This document shows positions 37,321-45,283 of a DNA stretch of 64,000 nt, piece after piece. The notes beneath the pieces were generated by a model that did not search any database, had not been told where the DNA came from, and saw only the letters and a list, made by a program, of their open reading frames with translations. The translations under genes were made by a program, and so were the position numbers. Every line of letters begins with the position of its first letter. The stretch's first letter is position 1. This DNA is from Methylococcus sp. EFPC2. GTDB taxonomy: Bacteria; Pseudomonadota; Gammaproteobacteria; Methylococcales; Methylococcaceae. Location: NCBI RefSeq assembly GCF_016925495.1, contig NZ_CP070491.1:3980001-4044000 (forward strand), given 5' to 3'.

Positions 37321-37435
37321 TCAATCCCGCTCGCCTTCCAGCGCATAGATACCCCATTCGACATACCGATGAAAGGCGAGTGGGGCCACTTCGACACGCG
37401 CCGGACATAGCCGTGCTTCATCGGGTTGATAGGGA
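37321..37435 (-). pseudogene. Remnant of a RAYT (REP-associated tyrosine transposase) C-terminus
   Basis: On the minus strand, INPMKHGYVRRVSKWPHSPF in one frame continues as HRYVEWGIYALEGERD and stop (37321-37323) in another, after a one-base shift near 37371. Together they give the typical RAYT end (NPVKHG, then WPYSSFHRYV, then G-x-Y). The catalytic HUH domain and the rest are missing. The flanking bases (37265-37320) contain small GC palindromes. Confidence 0.65.
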
Positions 37436-37546
37436 ATGGCCTATTCGCCCCCCGGTCGAAAACCGTAGGCACACGGCCGAGCGGGTTCGGGTCTGCCCAC
37501 CCTGTTTCCCTCGCGTTGCCGGGATGCACGCGGCGAAGGCGCAAGC

Positions 37547-38032
37547 TCAACCGCGGCGTGCCGCCTCGATTGCAGCGATGTCGATCTTGGTCATCTGCAT
37601 CATCGCATCGAACGCGCGCTTGGCGACGGCCGGATCGGGGTCGGTGACCGCTTCCGTCAGGGCTCTCGGCGTAATCTGCCAGGACAATCCCCATTTGTCC
37701 GTGCACCAGCCGCACGCGCTCTCCTGGCCGCCGTTGCCGACGATCGCGTTCCAATAACGATCCGTTTCGGCCTGGTCATCGGTTGCGACCTGAAACGAAA
37801 ATGCCCAGTTATGCTTGATAGCAGGCCCGCCGTTGAGCCCGAGGCAGGGAATGCCCATCACGGTAAACTCGACCGTCAACACGTCCCCTTCCTTCCCCGA
37901 CGGAAAATCTCCCGGTGCGCGGTGCACCGCGCCGACGGACGAATTGGGAAAGGTCTTGGCGTAAAACCGCGCCGCGTCCTCGGCATCGCCATCGTACCAA
38001 AGGCAAATCGTGTTCTTCGCTTGCTTGATCAT
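37547..38032 (-). CDS. PhnB-like VOC family protein
   Basis: A 161-residue protein of the PhnB/3-dmu-9_3-mt group of the VOC superfamily. It starts MIKQAKNTICLWYDGDAEDA, with AARFYAKTFPNSSVGAVHRA, then LTVEFTVMGIPCLGLNGGP and WGLSWQITPRALTEAVTDPD, the classic end of the family. These proteins form dimeric metal-binding barrels, but the reaction is rarely known. The ATG at 38032 is used because GGAG lies 7 bases upstream; the extension to 38071 runs into the repeat. It is followed upstream by the YCII gene on the same strand. Confidence 0.82.
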   Translation of the reverse strand: MIKQAKNTICLWYDGDAEDAARFYAKTFPNSSVGAVHRAPGDFPSGKEGDVLTVEFTVMGIPCLGLNGGPAIKHNWAFSFQVATDDQAETDRYWNAIVGNGGQESACGWCTDKWGLSWQITPRALTEAVTDPDPAVAKRAFDAMMQMTKIDIAAIEAARRG

Positions 38033-38056
38033 GTCACTTCTCCATCGATATGAGCC

Positions 38057-38137
38057 GGGTAGGGTGGGCAAGCAGCTTCATCGTTTGCCCACCGTTTGAA
38101 TCAAAGCCGGTGGGCAGAAAAGCGCTGCCCACCCTAC
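38057..38137. repeat. 81-bp palindromic repeat (MITE-like), copy 1
   Basis: Matches 38605-38685 over 81 bases with a few mismatches. It has perfect 12-base terminal inverted repeats, GTAGGGTGGGCA and TGCCCACCCTAC, and an inner pair TGCCCACCG/CGGTGGGCA, giving two nested hairpins. It abuts the stop codon of the YCII gene. Confidence 0.85.
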
Positions 38138-38506
38138 CTACTCCAAATCAGCCAGCTCGTACAGCGGGCGGATTTCGATCTCGCTTGGTCCCGGCATGGG
38201 ATTGGGGCAGCGCTTTACCCAGGCGACCGCCTCGTCCATATCCTTGACCTGCCAGAGCCAGAAGCCGGCGACCAGCTCCCTGGGGTGGGCGAAAGGCCCG
38301 TCGATGACCGCACGGCCGGGACCATCGAACGCAATACGCTTGCCCTGCGAGGACGGCGTGAGGCCGTCGGCGGCGAGCAGGATGCCGGCATCGCGCAGCT
38401 CATCATTGAATCTGCCCATCGCCTCGAGCATCTCCGTCGTCTCGGGCGTGCGGACAAAGCCCTTTTCGCTGTCTTCGGTCGCCTTCACAAACACTATCAC
38501 ACGCAT
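38138..38506 (-). CDS. YCII-related (DGPF-domain) protein
   Basis: A 122-residue protein. It starts MRVIVFVKATEDSEKGFVRT and contains the diagnostic DGPF in AVIDGPFAHPRELVAGFWLW, as in the DGPF/YCII family often found near extracytoplasmic sigma factors. It forms a ferredoxin-like dimer whose role is mostly unknown. The ATG at 38506 has AAGGAG 7 bases upstream; the longer frame to 38764 includes a repeat and is rejected. It lies between two copies of an 81-bp palindromic repeat. Confidence 0.85.
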   Translation of the reverse strand: MRVIVFVKATEDSEKGFVRTPETTEMLEAMGRFNDELRDAGILLAADGLTPSSQGKRIAFDGPGRAVIDGPFAHPRELVAGFWLWQVKDMDEAVAWVKRCPNPMPGPSEIEIRPLYELADLE

Positions 38507-38604
38507 CGTCTGTCTCCTTGTTTGAGCTGGCCTCATCGGCCTGGCATAGGAAAGTCGAACAGGGATTACGGAAATCGACATCAGTCTTGCAAATTTTTCT
38601 AGCA

Positions 38605-38685
38605 GGGTAGAGTGGGCAAACAGTTTCATCGTCTGCCCACCGTTTGAATCAAAGCTGGCGGGCAGAAAAGCGCTGCCCACCCTAC
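38605..38685. repeat. 81-bp palindromic repeat (MITE-like), copy 2
   Basis: Second copy of the element at 38057-38137, in the same orientation. The first terminal arm has one mismatch (GTAGAGTGGGCA), the second is exact (TGCCCACCCTAC). The repeats bracket the YCII gene exactly. Confidence 0.85.
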
Positions 38686-38689
38686 TACT

Positions 38690-38823
38690 AACCGGAGAAC
38701 AGCCCGCCGGGCAAGTACTCGGGGTGGCGTTGCATTCAGTCTCTTGTCGAGCGCTGCTGTACAATCAAAACTGGTTTAACGAACTGGTTTAAGAAGGTCG
38801 CCTCATGATTACCGTCGGTGCTT
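38690..38823 (+). repeat. vapB upstream region, duplicated at 35874-35994
   Basis: The intact version of the duplicated segment. It contains the vapBC -10 box TACAAT (38760-38765), a tandem AACTGGTTTAA doublet (38769-38791) that may be an operator half-site pair, and the first six vapB codons. It starts 4 bases after the 81-bp repeat. Confidence 0.75.
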
Positions 38824-39044
38824 TCGAAGCAAAAACCCATCTATCGAGCTTGTTGGAACGTGTGGCTGGGGGCGAAGAGGTCTTGATAACCAAGCACGGC
38901 AAGGCTATCGCACGGCTGGTACCCGCCCATGTATTGGACCGTGCCAGTGTCGACGAATCGATCGCCAAGCTCAAGGCCTTGAGGCGCGGAGTAAGGCTGG
39001 AAGGCTGGTCGTGGAAGGAACTGCGCGACGAGGGGCGGCGGTGA
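38805..39044 (+). CDS. vapB: VapB-like (Phd/YefM fold) antitoxin
   Basis: A 79-residue antitoxin: MITVGAFEAKTHLSSLLERV, then GEEVLITKHGKAIARLVPAH, the Phd/YefM DNA-binding part, followed by a C-terminal tail (WSWKELRDEGRR) for toxin binding. It keeps the PIN-domain toxin inactive and represses the operon. The stop overlaps the vapC GTG start (GTGA). A decayed duplicate of its 5' end lies 2.8 kb upstream. Confidence 0.9.
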   Translation: MITVGAFEAKTHLSSLLERVAGGEEVLITKHGKAIARLVPAHVLDRASVDESIAKLKALRRGVRLEGWSWKELRDEGRR

Positions 39045-39454
39045 CCGGCTTCGTACTGGATTGCTCGATTGCCGTTTCGTGGTGTTTCGAGGATGAAGCT
39101 TCCGCCGCAACGGATGAACTTCTGGAACGCGTGCGGGACGAGACCGCACTCGTCCCCGCCTTGTGGCACCTCGAATTGGGGAATGTGCTCCTACAGGCCG
39201 AACGCCGGGGACGAATCAGCACGGGAGACGTGACGGCACGCCTGGAGCTATTGGCGAATTTACCCATAGCTACAGATGAGGAAACAACAACAAGAGCGTT
39301 GCGGGAAGTCTTGACCCTGGCCCGCGCAGAGAAACTAACCACCTACGATGCGGTTTATCTGGAATTGGCCATGAGGCGAGGTCTGCCTTTGGCGACCAAA
39401 GACCATGCGCTCGCAGATGCGGCGAAGCGGGTGGGGATCATTGTGCTCCCATAG
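39041..39454 (+). CDS. vapC: VapC PIN-domain toxin ribonuclease
   Basis: A 137-residue PIN-domain endoribonuclease. Acidic active-site residues are visible in FVLDCSIAVSW (first Asp), LWHLELGNVLLQAERRGRIS (Glu), LTTYDAVYLELA (Asp) and LATKDHALADAAKRVG (last Asp). Such toxins cut tRNA or rRNA. The GTG at 39041 overlaps the antitoxin stop and removes an artefactual 10-residue extension. All key residues are present, so it appears functional. The next 200 bases hold no gene. Confidence 0.92.
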   Translation: MTGFVLDCSIAVSWCFEDEASAATDELLERVRDETALVPALWHLELGNVLLQAERRGRISTGDVTARLELLANLPIATDEETTTRALREVLTLARAEKLTTYDAVYLELAMRRGLPLATKDHALADAAKRVGIIVLP

Positions 39455-39654
39455 CGTCAGAGGCCTGCGAAGCCTCAGTCGTATGGTATATATCGCGTGG
39501 CTCTTACTCTGCGGCTAAACGTCGCAGATTACGGTATGCGCCCTACATGGCTAAATTGGAGAACACAAGTGTTCGACGTCTCTTGAGGAGCAGTTTAAGG
39601 TACGCATTGCGTAACCTATGAGATTTTAAATATATAGGGAAGGAGCCAAATATA

Positions 39655-40482
39655 ATGTCAGTTATCGAATACTATCTTCATCGAGCGAAGTTCATTAAGT
39701 CAACGCAAGGCGACCTGTTCTTGCCGAACATTTCTTCTTCTTTGCTTTTTAAGATAACGCTAGATGAAAAGCCTGAGATTACATTAAAGCAAGACAATGT
39801 TTGGCATATAGGGAATATTGAATACTTCGATGAAATGACCGGTTCATTTGCGGTCGGACGCACAACGAAGACAACTGTAGAGCGATTTGATGCTAAAACG
39901 GGTAATTTCATTGACTTGATCGACGACTCTGGCCCATACACGAATGTTCTATTTGATTGTTCCATTGGGCTTTTAGGTATTGCAAAAAAAACCAAATTAG
40001 CCCCGGACGTTGAGTCTATAGCAAGGAAAATTACCAAATTATTTGAAAGTGGAGACACAGTAAAAGAACATGGCGTTGAAGTTAGGATTGATATTATTCC
40101 TGACCCTGATGGCTTCATTAAGAAGCTCCGTTCCGCATATTCAATTAAGCGTTTTAAGGCGTCTTTTTCTGGGCCTAATCCTATTGATGCTGATGAGGTT
40201 TTTCAAAAACCTATTTCGGTATATTGCAAAGAGGTTAATGGCCAATACGGAACTGTGGAGGTTGTTGGAGAGCAATTAAACGAAGAAAATATTGTGGCTG
40301 TTGCTAAGTCAACAGCAGCTACTGGAAATACGGCATCAGCAAAGATACAGCCTAGCCATGACAAAGAATACACAATAATTAAGTTGAAAGGCGACGCTGT
40401 GAGAATTACTGTAGATACAGAAAAACCTAAATCAGAGGCTTTAAAGGAAATGCAGGAAGCCTATTACAGGGTGAGAAAATGA
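39655..40482 (+). CDS. Unrecognised protein, first gene of the FRG operon
   Basis: A 275-residue soluble protein (MSVIEYYLHRAKFIKSTQGD...). It is rich in beta-strand pattern in the first 110 residues, includes a LFDCSIGLLGIAKKTKL segment, an alpha/beta middle with IKRFKASFSGPNPIDADEVF, and ends in a charged helix. I do not recognise the family with certainty; it recalls phage-defence accessory proteins of the DUF4747/DUF6731 kind in its order of elements, but this is an impression. Composition is strongly AT-rich against the window. A GGAAGGAG site lies 10 bases before the ATG. Its TGA overlaps the next start as ATGA, so both products are probably made in fixed ratio. Confidence 0.75.
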   Translation: MSVIEYYLHRAKFIKSTQGDLFLPNISSSLLFKITLDEKPEITLKQDNVWHIGNIEYFDEMTGSFAVGRTTKTTVERFDAKTGNFIDLIDDSGPYTNVLFDCSIGLLGIAKKTKLAPDVESIARKITKLFESGDTVKEHGVEVRIDIIPDPDGFIKKLRSAYSIKRFKASFSGPNPIDADEVFQKPISVYCKEVNGQYGTVEVVGEQLNEENIVAVAKSTAATGNTASAKIQPSHDKEYTIIKLKGDAVRITVDTEKPKSEALKEMQEAYYRVRK

Positions 40483-41276
40483 TTGAAGAAATCTTTATCG
40501 AAAGCCCGAATGATTTAATGTTTAAACTCAATGACCTTCCTAATCATTTTATTTATAGAGGACACTCAAATGCAGGGTGGAAGCTAGAGTCGGCCCTAGA
40601 GCGTGTAATCGGCGACAAATGGAGTTCAGAAAACGCACGAAAATTTGAAGATTATTCGTATCGATCATTTCGTTCAAAATATCATATTTACGCTAAATCT
40701 GAGCATGTACCGACATCAAAGCTTTCGTGGCTATCAGTGATGCAGCACTACGGTATTCCTACTAGGCTGCTGGATTTTACCGAGAGCCCTTATGTGGCGC
40801 TTTATTTTGCTTTGGAAGCATATAATCCACTATCAAAGGAAGATTTTTCAGTTTATGCAATAGACTATACGGCCATAATGGAGGCCTCCATAGAATTCAT
40901 AAGAAATCGTGACTCTAAATTCTCTGAAACCAGAGCTTCTATTGGCGACAAAAAAGATCATATTTTTGATGAGGTGGTTGATCGATTCGCGTACGATATT
41001 TTGTGGATCACTGAGCCGTTAGAACAAAATGCGCGAATGGACAGGCAGTTTGGGACATTTTTGATCTCTGGAAATAGGGGAAAAACTATTGAGTCAATCG
41101 TAAGCTCCGGGATCTATGAGAAATGCCGAATGTACAAGTTTGTGGTCAGCCATGCCTTTTATGAGAATATTTATGCACTATTGCGAAAGGCTGGCATTAA
41201 TGCAAAAGTTATATATGGCGATCTTACTGGGTTGGCCAAGGCAATTAAAATGGAGTTACAGGTATATGCAATCTAA
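40479..41276 (+). CDS. FRG-domain protein
   Basis: A 265-residue protein with the FRG domain: HFIYRGHSNAGWKLESALER near the N-terminus, then LSWLSVMQHYGIPTRLLDFT and SPYVALYFALEA, the hallmark motifs. The C-terminal half is specific to this protein. The FRG fold is named for its F/Y-R-G motif and has conserved Arg, His and Asp residues, but its activity is not established; several members occur in bacterial accessory and defence-like loci. The gene is AT-rich like its partner and starts inside the partner stop. A defence or toxin role is an inference from domain and context. Confidence 0.85.
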   Translation: MIEEIFIESPNDLMFKLNDLPNHFIYRGHSNAGWKLESALERVIGDKWSSENARKFEDYSYRSFRSKYHIYAKSEHVPTSKLSWLSVMQHYGIPTRLLDFTESPYVALYFALEAYNPLSKEDFSVYAIDYTAIMEASIEFIRNRDSKFSETRASIGDKKDHIFDEVVDRFAYDILWITEPLEQNARMDRQFGTFLISGNRGKTIESIVSSGIYEKCRMYKFVVSHAFYENIYALLRKAGINAKVIYGDLTGLAKAIKMELQVYAI

Positions 41277-41442
41277 CAATCGTATTCATTAAAGAATGGG
41301 AAACAAGCCACGACGCCTGATGCTCGCTTGGGCTTATACCGGCGATCGGCACTTGCCGTTGGAACGTTCTCTTGCGAATTGTCGGCGTGCGCACCTACCT
41401 GCCGGGGCTAATACCAAGCGCCTTTGATGACGAGGAGCCGAA

Positions 41443-42855
41443 TTGAGCAACGGGCGTACACGTAAACACATCGTGGCGAGCACACAAACGGCGCCCGAAC
41501 ACCGGCTGTCGCCGACGCTGGGCTGGCCGCATCTGGTTGCGCTGGGCGTGGGGGCGATCGTGGGGACGGGGATATTGACCCTGATCGGCGTCGGGGCGGC
41601 CAAGGCGGGGCCGGCGGAGATCGTTTCCTTCGCCGTCGCGGGCCTGATTTGCGCCTGTGCGGCGCTGGCCTATGCCGAGATGGCCACGCGCATTCCAACG
41701 GCGGGCGGGGCTTACACCTACAGCTACGCGGTGATCGGCGAGCTGTTCGCCTGGATCATAGGCTGGAGCCTCATCCTGGAATATTCGCTGGTGGTGAGTG
41801 CCGTCGCGGTCGGCTGGTCCGGCTATGCGGCGCCGCTGCTGCACGAGGGGCTCGCCGTGCCGATGGCGTGGATGCAGGGGCCGGAACTGGGCGGCATCGC
41901 CAATCTGCCCGCGATCGCGATCATCCTGGTGGTGGCGGTGCTGTTGTCTTTCGGCACGCGCGAGAGCGCGACCCTGAACGCGGTGCTGGTGCTGGTCAAG
42001 ATCAGCGCGCTGGTGGTGTTCGTCGCTGTGGCATCGGCCTATTTCGATCCGGCTCATCTGGAACCCTTCATGCCTTTCGGTTTCGCCAAGACCATGGGAC
42101 CGGACGGCGTGGAGCGGGGCGTGATGGCCGCGGCGGCCATCATTTTCTTCGCTTTCTACGGCTTCGACGCGATCGCGACCGCGGCGGAGGAAACCCGCAA
42201 TCCGGAGCGCGATCTGGCCATCGGCATCGTCGGTTCCATGCTGGCCTGCGTGGCGATCTATATCGCGGTGGCGGGTGCGGCGTTGGGCGCGCTCGCCTAC
42301 ACCCGCTTCGCCGACAGTCCGGAACCGCTGGCCCTGATACTCCGCGAACTCGGCCGGCCGGGTATCGCCCGCTATTTGGCCGTCTCGGCCGTGGTGGCGC
42401 TGCCGACGGTGATCCTCGCGTTTTTCTACGGTCAGAGCCGCATCTTCTTCGCCATGGCGCGCGACGGCCTGTTGCCAAAAGGACTCGCCAAACTCACCCG
42501 CCGCGGCACGCCGCTGCGCACCACCTGGTTCACCGCGACTATCGTCGGCGCCATCGCCGGTGTGTTTCCGCTGGCCGATATCGCCGCGCTCGCCAATGCC
42601 GGCACGCTGGCGGCTTTCTGCGCCGTGGCGCTGTGCATGCTGATCCTGCGGCGGCGGGAGCCGGGCGCAGCGCTCAAGTTCAAGGCGCCGCTGCCCTGGC
42701 TGACCGGCCCGCTGGCCATAACGGGCTGCCTTTATCTGTTCGCCAGCCTGCCGCAACGCACCCAGCTCTATTTCCTCGTCTGGAACGGCATCGGCTTCGC
42801 CGCTTATCTGAGTTTCGGCGCGCGGCGCCGTCTCGCTCCGGGAGCGCCGCGGTGA
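41443..42855 (+). CDS. APC family amino acid permease
   Basis: A 470-residue membrane transporter with about 12 helices. HLVALGVGAIVGTGILTLIG is the consensus start of helix 1 of cationic/neutral amino-acid permeases (YfnA/CAT type), followed by AYAEMATRIPTAGGAYTYSY. The TTG start is preceded by GAGGAG 6 bases upstream. It overlaps the downstream MFS gene by four bases (GTGA), so the two transporters are co-translated. The substrate is probably a basic or small neutral amino acid. Confidence 0.87.
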   Translation: MSNGRTRKHIVASTQTAPEHRLSPTLGWPHLVALGVGAIVGTGILTLIGVGAAKAGPAEIVSFAVAGLICACAALAYAEMATRIPTAGGAYTYSYAVIGELFAWIIGWSLILEYSLVVSAVAVGWSGYAAPLLHEGLAVPMAWMQGPELGGIANLPAIAIILVVAVLLSFGTRESATLNAVLVLVKISALVVFVAVASAYFDPAHLEPFMPFGFAKTMGPDGVERGVMAAAAIIFFAFYGFDAIATAAEETRNPERDLAIGIVGSMLACVAIYIAVAGAALGALAYTRFADSPEPLALILRELGRPGIARYLAVSAVVALPTVILAFFYGQSRIFFAMARDGLLPKGLAKLTRRGTPLRTTWFTATIVGAIAGVFPLADIAALANAGTLAAFCAVALCMLILRRREPGAALKFKAPLPWLTGPLAITGCLYLFASLPQRTQLYFLVWNGIGFAAYLSFGARRRLAPGAPR

Positions 42856-44150
42856 ATGTGACCGTCAAGCCGGACTGGACGCGTGCGGAGCGATTGCGCC
42901 ACATCGTGGGCGGGTCGGCGGGCAATCTGGTCGAGTGGTACGACTGGTATGTCTATTCCGCCTTCGCGCTCTATTTCGCGCCGGTCTTCTTTCCCAAGGG
43001 CGACACGACCGCGCAATTGCTGAACGCGGCGGCGATCTTCGCCGTGGGTTTCGTCATGCGGCCCATAGGCGCCTGGTTGATGGGCGTCTACGCCGACCGC
43101 AAGGGCCGCAAGGCCGGGTTGACGCTGTCGGTGTCGCTGATGTGCGGCGGTTCGCTGCTCATCGCCGCGACGCCCGGTTACGCCGACATCGGCGTGTGGG
43201 CGCCCGCGATCCTCGTCGCGGCCCGTCTGATGCAGGGCTTGAGTGTGGGCGGGGAATACGGAGCCAGCGCGACCTACCTGAGCGAAATGGCCGGGCGGCG
43301 CCGGCGCGGTTTCTACTCCAGCTTCCAATACGTGACCCTGATCTCCGGGCAATTGCTGGCCCTGGCGCTGCTGATCGGCTTGCAGGCCTGTTTGTCGGAA
43401 GCCGAGTTGGAAAGCTGGGGTTGGCGCATTCCATTCGCGACCGGCGGCCTGCTGGCCTTCGTGGTGTTTTGGCTGCGGCGGCGCCTGGCGGAGACGCCCA
43501 GTTTTCGAAACGCGCAGGAAACGGATGAACCGAAATCGAGCGGCTGGGTCCTGTTCCGCCATTATCCCCGGCAAGCTTTGCTGGTGATGGCGCTGACGGC
43601 CGGCGGCACCCTGGCGTTTTACGCCTACACGACCTACATGCAGAAATTCCTGGTCAACACCTCCGGCTTCAGCCGCGAGGTAGCGACCCGGATCACAGCG
43701 GCGGCGCTGTTCCTGTACATGCTGCTGCAACCCGTCGCCGGCGCCTTGTCGGACAAGATAGGCCGCAAACCGCTGATGGCCGGCTTCGGGGTGCTGGGCC
43801 TCTTGTTCACAGTGCCCATCTTCTCGGCGCTGGAGACCGCCGGCGACCCGAACCTGGCATTCCTGCTGGTGCTGGGAGCGTTGGCCATCGTCACCGGCTA
43901 CACCTCGATCAACGCGGTCGTGAAGGCAGAACTGTTCCCAGCGCACATCCGCGCGCTCGGGGTGGCGCTGCCGTATTCGCTGGCGAACACCCTGTTCGGC
44001 GGCACCGCGGAATACGCCGCACTGTGGTTCAAGACCGAAGGCATCGAGCGGGGTTTCTACTGGTACGTCAGCGCCATGGTCGGCCTGTCGCTCATCGTTT
44101 ACCTGCGCATGCGCGATACCGGGCGCCACAGCCTGATCGTGGAGGATTGA
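42852..44150 (+). CDS. MFS metabolite:proton symporter (KgtP/ShiA-like)
   Basis: A 432-residue transporter. GNLVEWYDWYVYSAFALYF in helix 1 and FVMRPIGAWLMGVYADRKGR after helix 2 are the signatures of the metabolite:H+ symporter family (alpha-ketoglutarate, shikimate, proline/betaine carriers). LMQGLSVGGEYGASATYLSE is the family motif in helix 4. The GTG at 42852 overlaps the stop of the upstream permease; the longer upstream frame is a shadow. A KgtP-type 2-oxoglutarate role is most likely, but the substrate cannot be read directly. Confidence 0.88.
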   Translation: MNVTVKPDWTRAERLRHIVGGSAGNLVEWYDWYVYSAFALYFAPVFFPKGDTTAQLLNAAAIFAVGFVMRPIGAWLMGVYADRKGRKAGLTLSVSLMCGGSLLIAATPGYADIGVWAPAILVAARLMQGLSVGGEYGASATYLSEMAGRRRRGFYSSFQYVTLISGQLLALALLIGLQACLSEAELESWGWRIPFATGGLLAFVVFWLRRRLAETPSFRNAQETDEPKSSGWVLFRHYPRQALLVMALTAGGTLAFYAYTTYMQKFLVNTSGFSREVATRITAAALFLYMLLQPVAGALSDKIGRKPLMAGFGVLGLLFTVPIFSALETAGDPNLAFLLVLGALAIVTGYTSINAVVKAELFPAHIRALGVALPYSLANTLFGGTAEYAALWFKTEGIERGFYWYVSAMVGLSLIVYLRMRDTGRHSLIVED

Positions 44151-44230
44151 CGGTGTCAGGTGGGGCTGCGAGCTCTCCGCCTCTGGGTTTTTTCCCGCAA
44201 TTTGAACGAGCAAGTTTCAGGATGGCCAGC

Positions 44231-44458
44231 ATGAATGAACAAACCCCCGATACGAAGAGCGAAAAATACGGCCTGTCCGGTACGCTCAAACTGGTGGCGA
44301 TCCTCGCCCTGAGTTTGTCGGCCGTACTCCTGACCCTTTGGGTATTCGATGGAGTCGAGTCGGAGAACTTACTCGATCTGATTGGAAAGACCTGGCTCCT
44401 GGCCTTTATCATTGCCAGTCTCAGCTGCGTCATCGCGTGGCTGATGCGCTCGAAATAA
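44231..44458 (+). CDS. Small two-helix membrane protein
   Basis: A 75-residue protein. A charged N-terminus (MNEQTPDTKSEKYGLSG) is followed by two membrane helices (TLKLVAILALSLSAVLLTLW and WLLAFIIASLSCVIAWLMRS). An AGGA site lies 8 bases before the ATG at 44231; the ATG at 44222 is an alternative. It follows the MFS gene by 80 bases and may be an accessory subunit, which is only a guess from position. I recognise no named family. Confidence 0.65.
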   Translation: MNEQTPDTKSEKYGLSGTLKLVAILALSLSAVLLTLWVFDGVESENLLDLIGKTWLLAFIIASLSCVIAWLMRSK

Positions 44459-44466
44459 ACCGAATA

Positions 44467-44497
44467 AAAGTGTTCGCTTTGCGATTTTTATGGCAAC
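44467..44497 (+). repeat. Partial third copy of the dispersed 3'-UTR repeat
   Basis: AAAGTGTTCGCTT and the following GCGA-TTT-ATGGCAAC match the core of the elements at 34714-34746 and 17375-17407, in the orientation of the upstream gene. As in the other two copies it comes directly after a stop codon (8 bases here). Confidence 0.65.
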
Positions 44498-44538
44498 AGG
44501 CCCAGATACCGGGCCATCATGAGGAATGGAGGAATCGG

Positions 44539-45222
44539 ATGTCGAATGTTTCGTTTGGGATATGGGCAGGAATCGTGGGACTGGTGGCCGTTGGCGATGG
44601 CTACGCCGCCACGGTGGACGGTGGCGTGGAACTTACCTCCACGCGAACCTATGTGATAGGCGAGGGCAGTAGCGTTACCTATACTCCGGCGCCCGTTTTT
44701 GGCTTTTACGACCCATCCACCGGGGCGCCGCCACCGGCCCAGCCGCAACCGCAAACCTATGCGCTCAGCGGCAGATTCAATGTCGAGTTCTATCGGTATT
44801 GGTGGACGTCTTTACCGCCCGACGCCGAATCGGGAGCGACGCCTTATACGACGGAGGAGCCCTGGGCGCGTTTGAAAAACGCCGAATTGCACGGTGCGGA
44901 AAGCTTGGCGGGGTTTGCGCTGCCCAACTTTCTGCTGCGGGTGATCGGTGCGGAATTATCCGGCGATTCCGGCCCCTGCTCCTTTCCTTCGGGTCCCGAC
45001 ACCTATTGCTCGGGCTGGTCGACCGGCAATACCAGCGGCTTGACCGGTACGGTGCAGGAGCACGCGCTGCAGCTGAACGGCTGGATACCCACCGGAGTTA
45101 ACGTTACGGAGGGCTATAGCTATCACATCAACGCGGTGGAATCGGTTCCCTTACCGCCTTCCTTGACTTTGATGGCCGGCGGATTGGCCGGGCTCATCGG
45201 CTGGAGCCGGCGCAAGTCCTAG
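44539..45222 (+). CDS. Exported protein with PEP-CTERM-like sorting signal
   Basis: A 227-residue protein. The signal peptide ends near GDGYAA. The C-terminus has VPLPPSLTLMAGGLAGLIGW and then SRRKS: a VPLP variant of the PEP motif, a hydrophobic helix and a basic tail, the exosortase recognition signal of the VPEP/VPLP type. A GGAGG site lies 6 bases before the ATG at 44539; the longer frame upstream is not needed. The body is Gly/Pro/Ser/Thr-rich without a known domain. The exosortase gene must be elsewhere. It is likely processed and exported with exopolysaccharide. Confidence 0.75.
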   Translation: MSNVSFGIWAGIVGLVAVGDGYAATVDGGVELTSTRTYVIGEGSSVTYTPAPVFGFYDPSTGAPPPAQPQPQTYALSGRFNVEFYRYWWTSLPPDAESGATPYTTEEPWARLKNAELHGAESLAGFALPNFLLRVIGAELSGDSGPCSFPSGPDTYCSGWSTGNTSGLTGTVQEHALQLNGWIPTGVNVTEGYSYHINAVESVPLPPSLTLMAGGLAGLIGWSRRKS

Positions 45223-45283
45223 CCCGCATGACAGCGGCGGGGTAAGCCCGACCCGGCCGCCGGTCCGGAAACGCCGCCCGCAC

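Noticed and set aside
37305-37754. 149-codon minus-strand gene over the PhnB-like gene
   Set aside because: Only its last part, the RAYT remnant, resembles a protein; the rest is the shadow of the PhnB-like gene in another frame.
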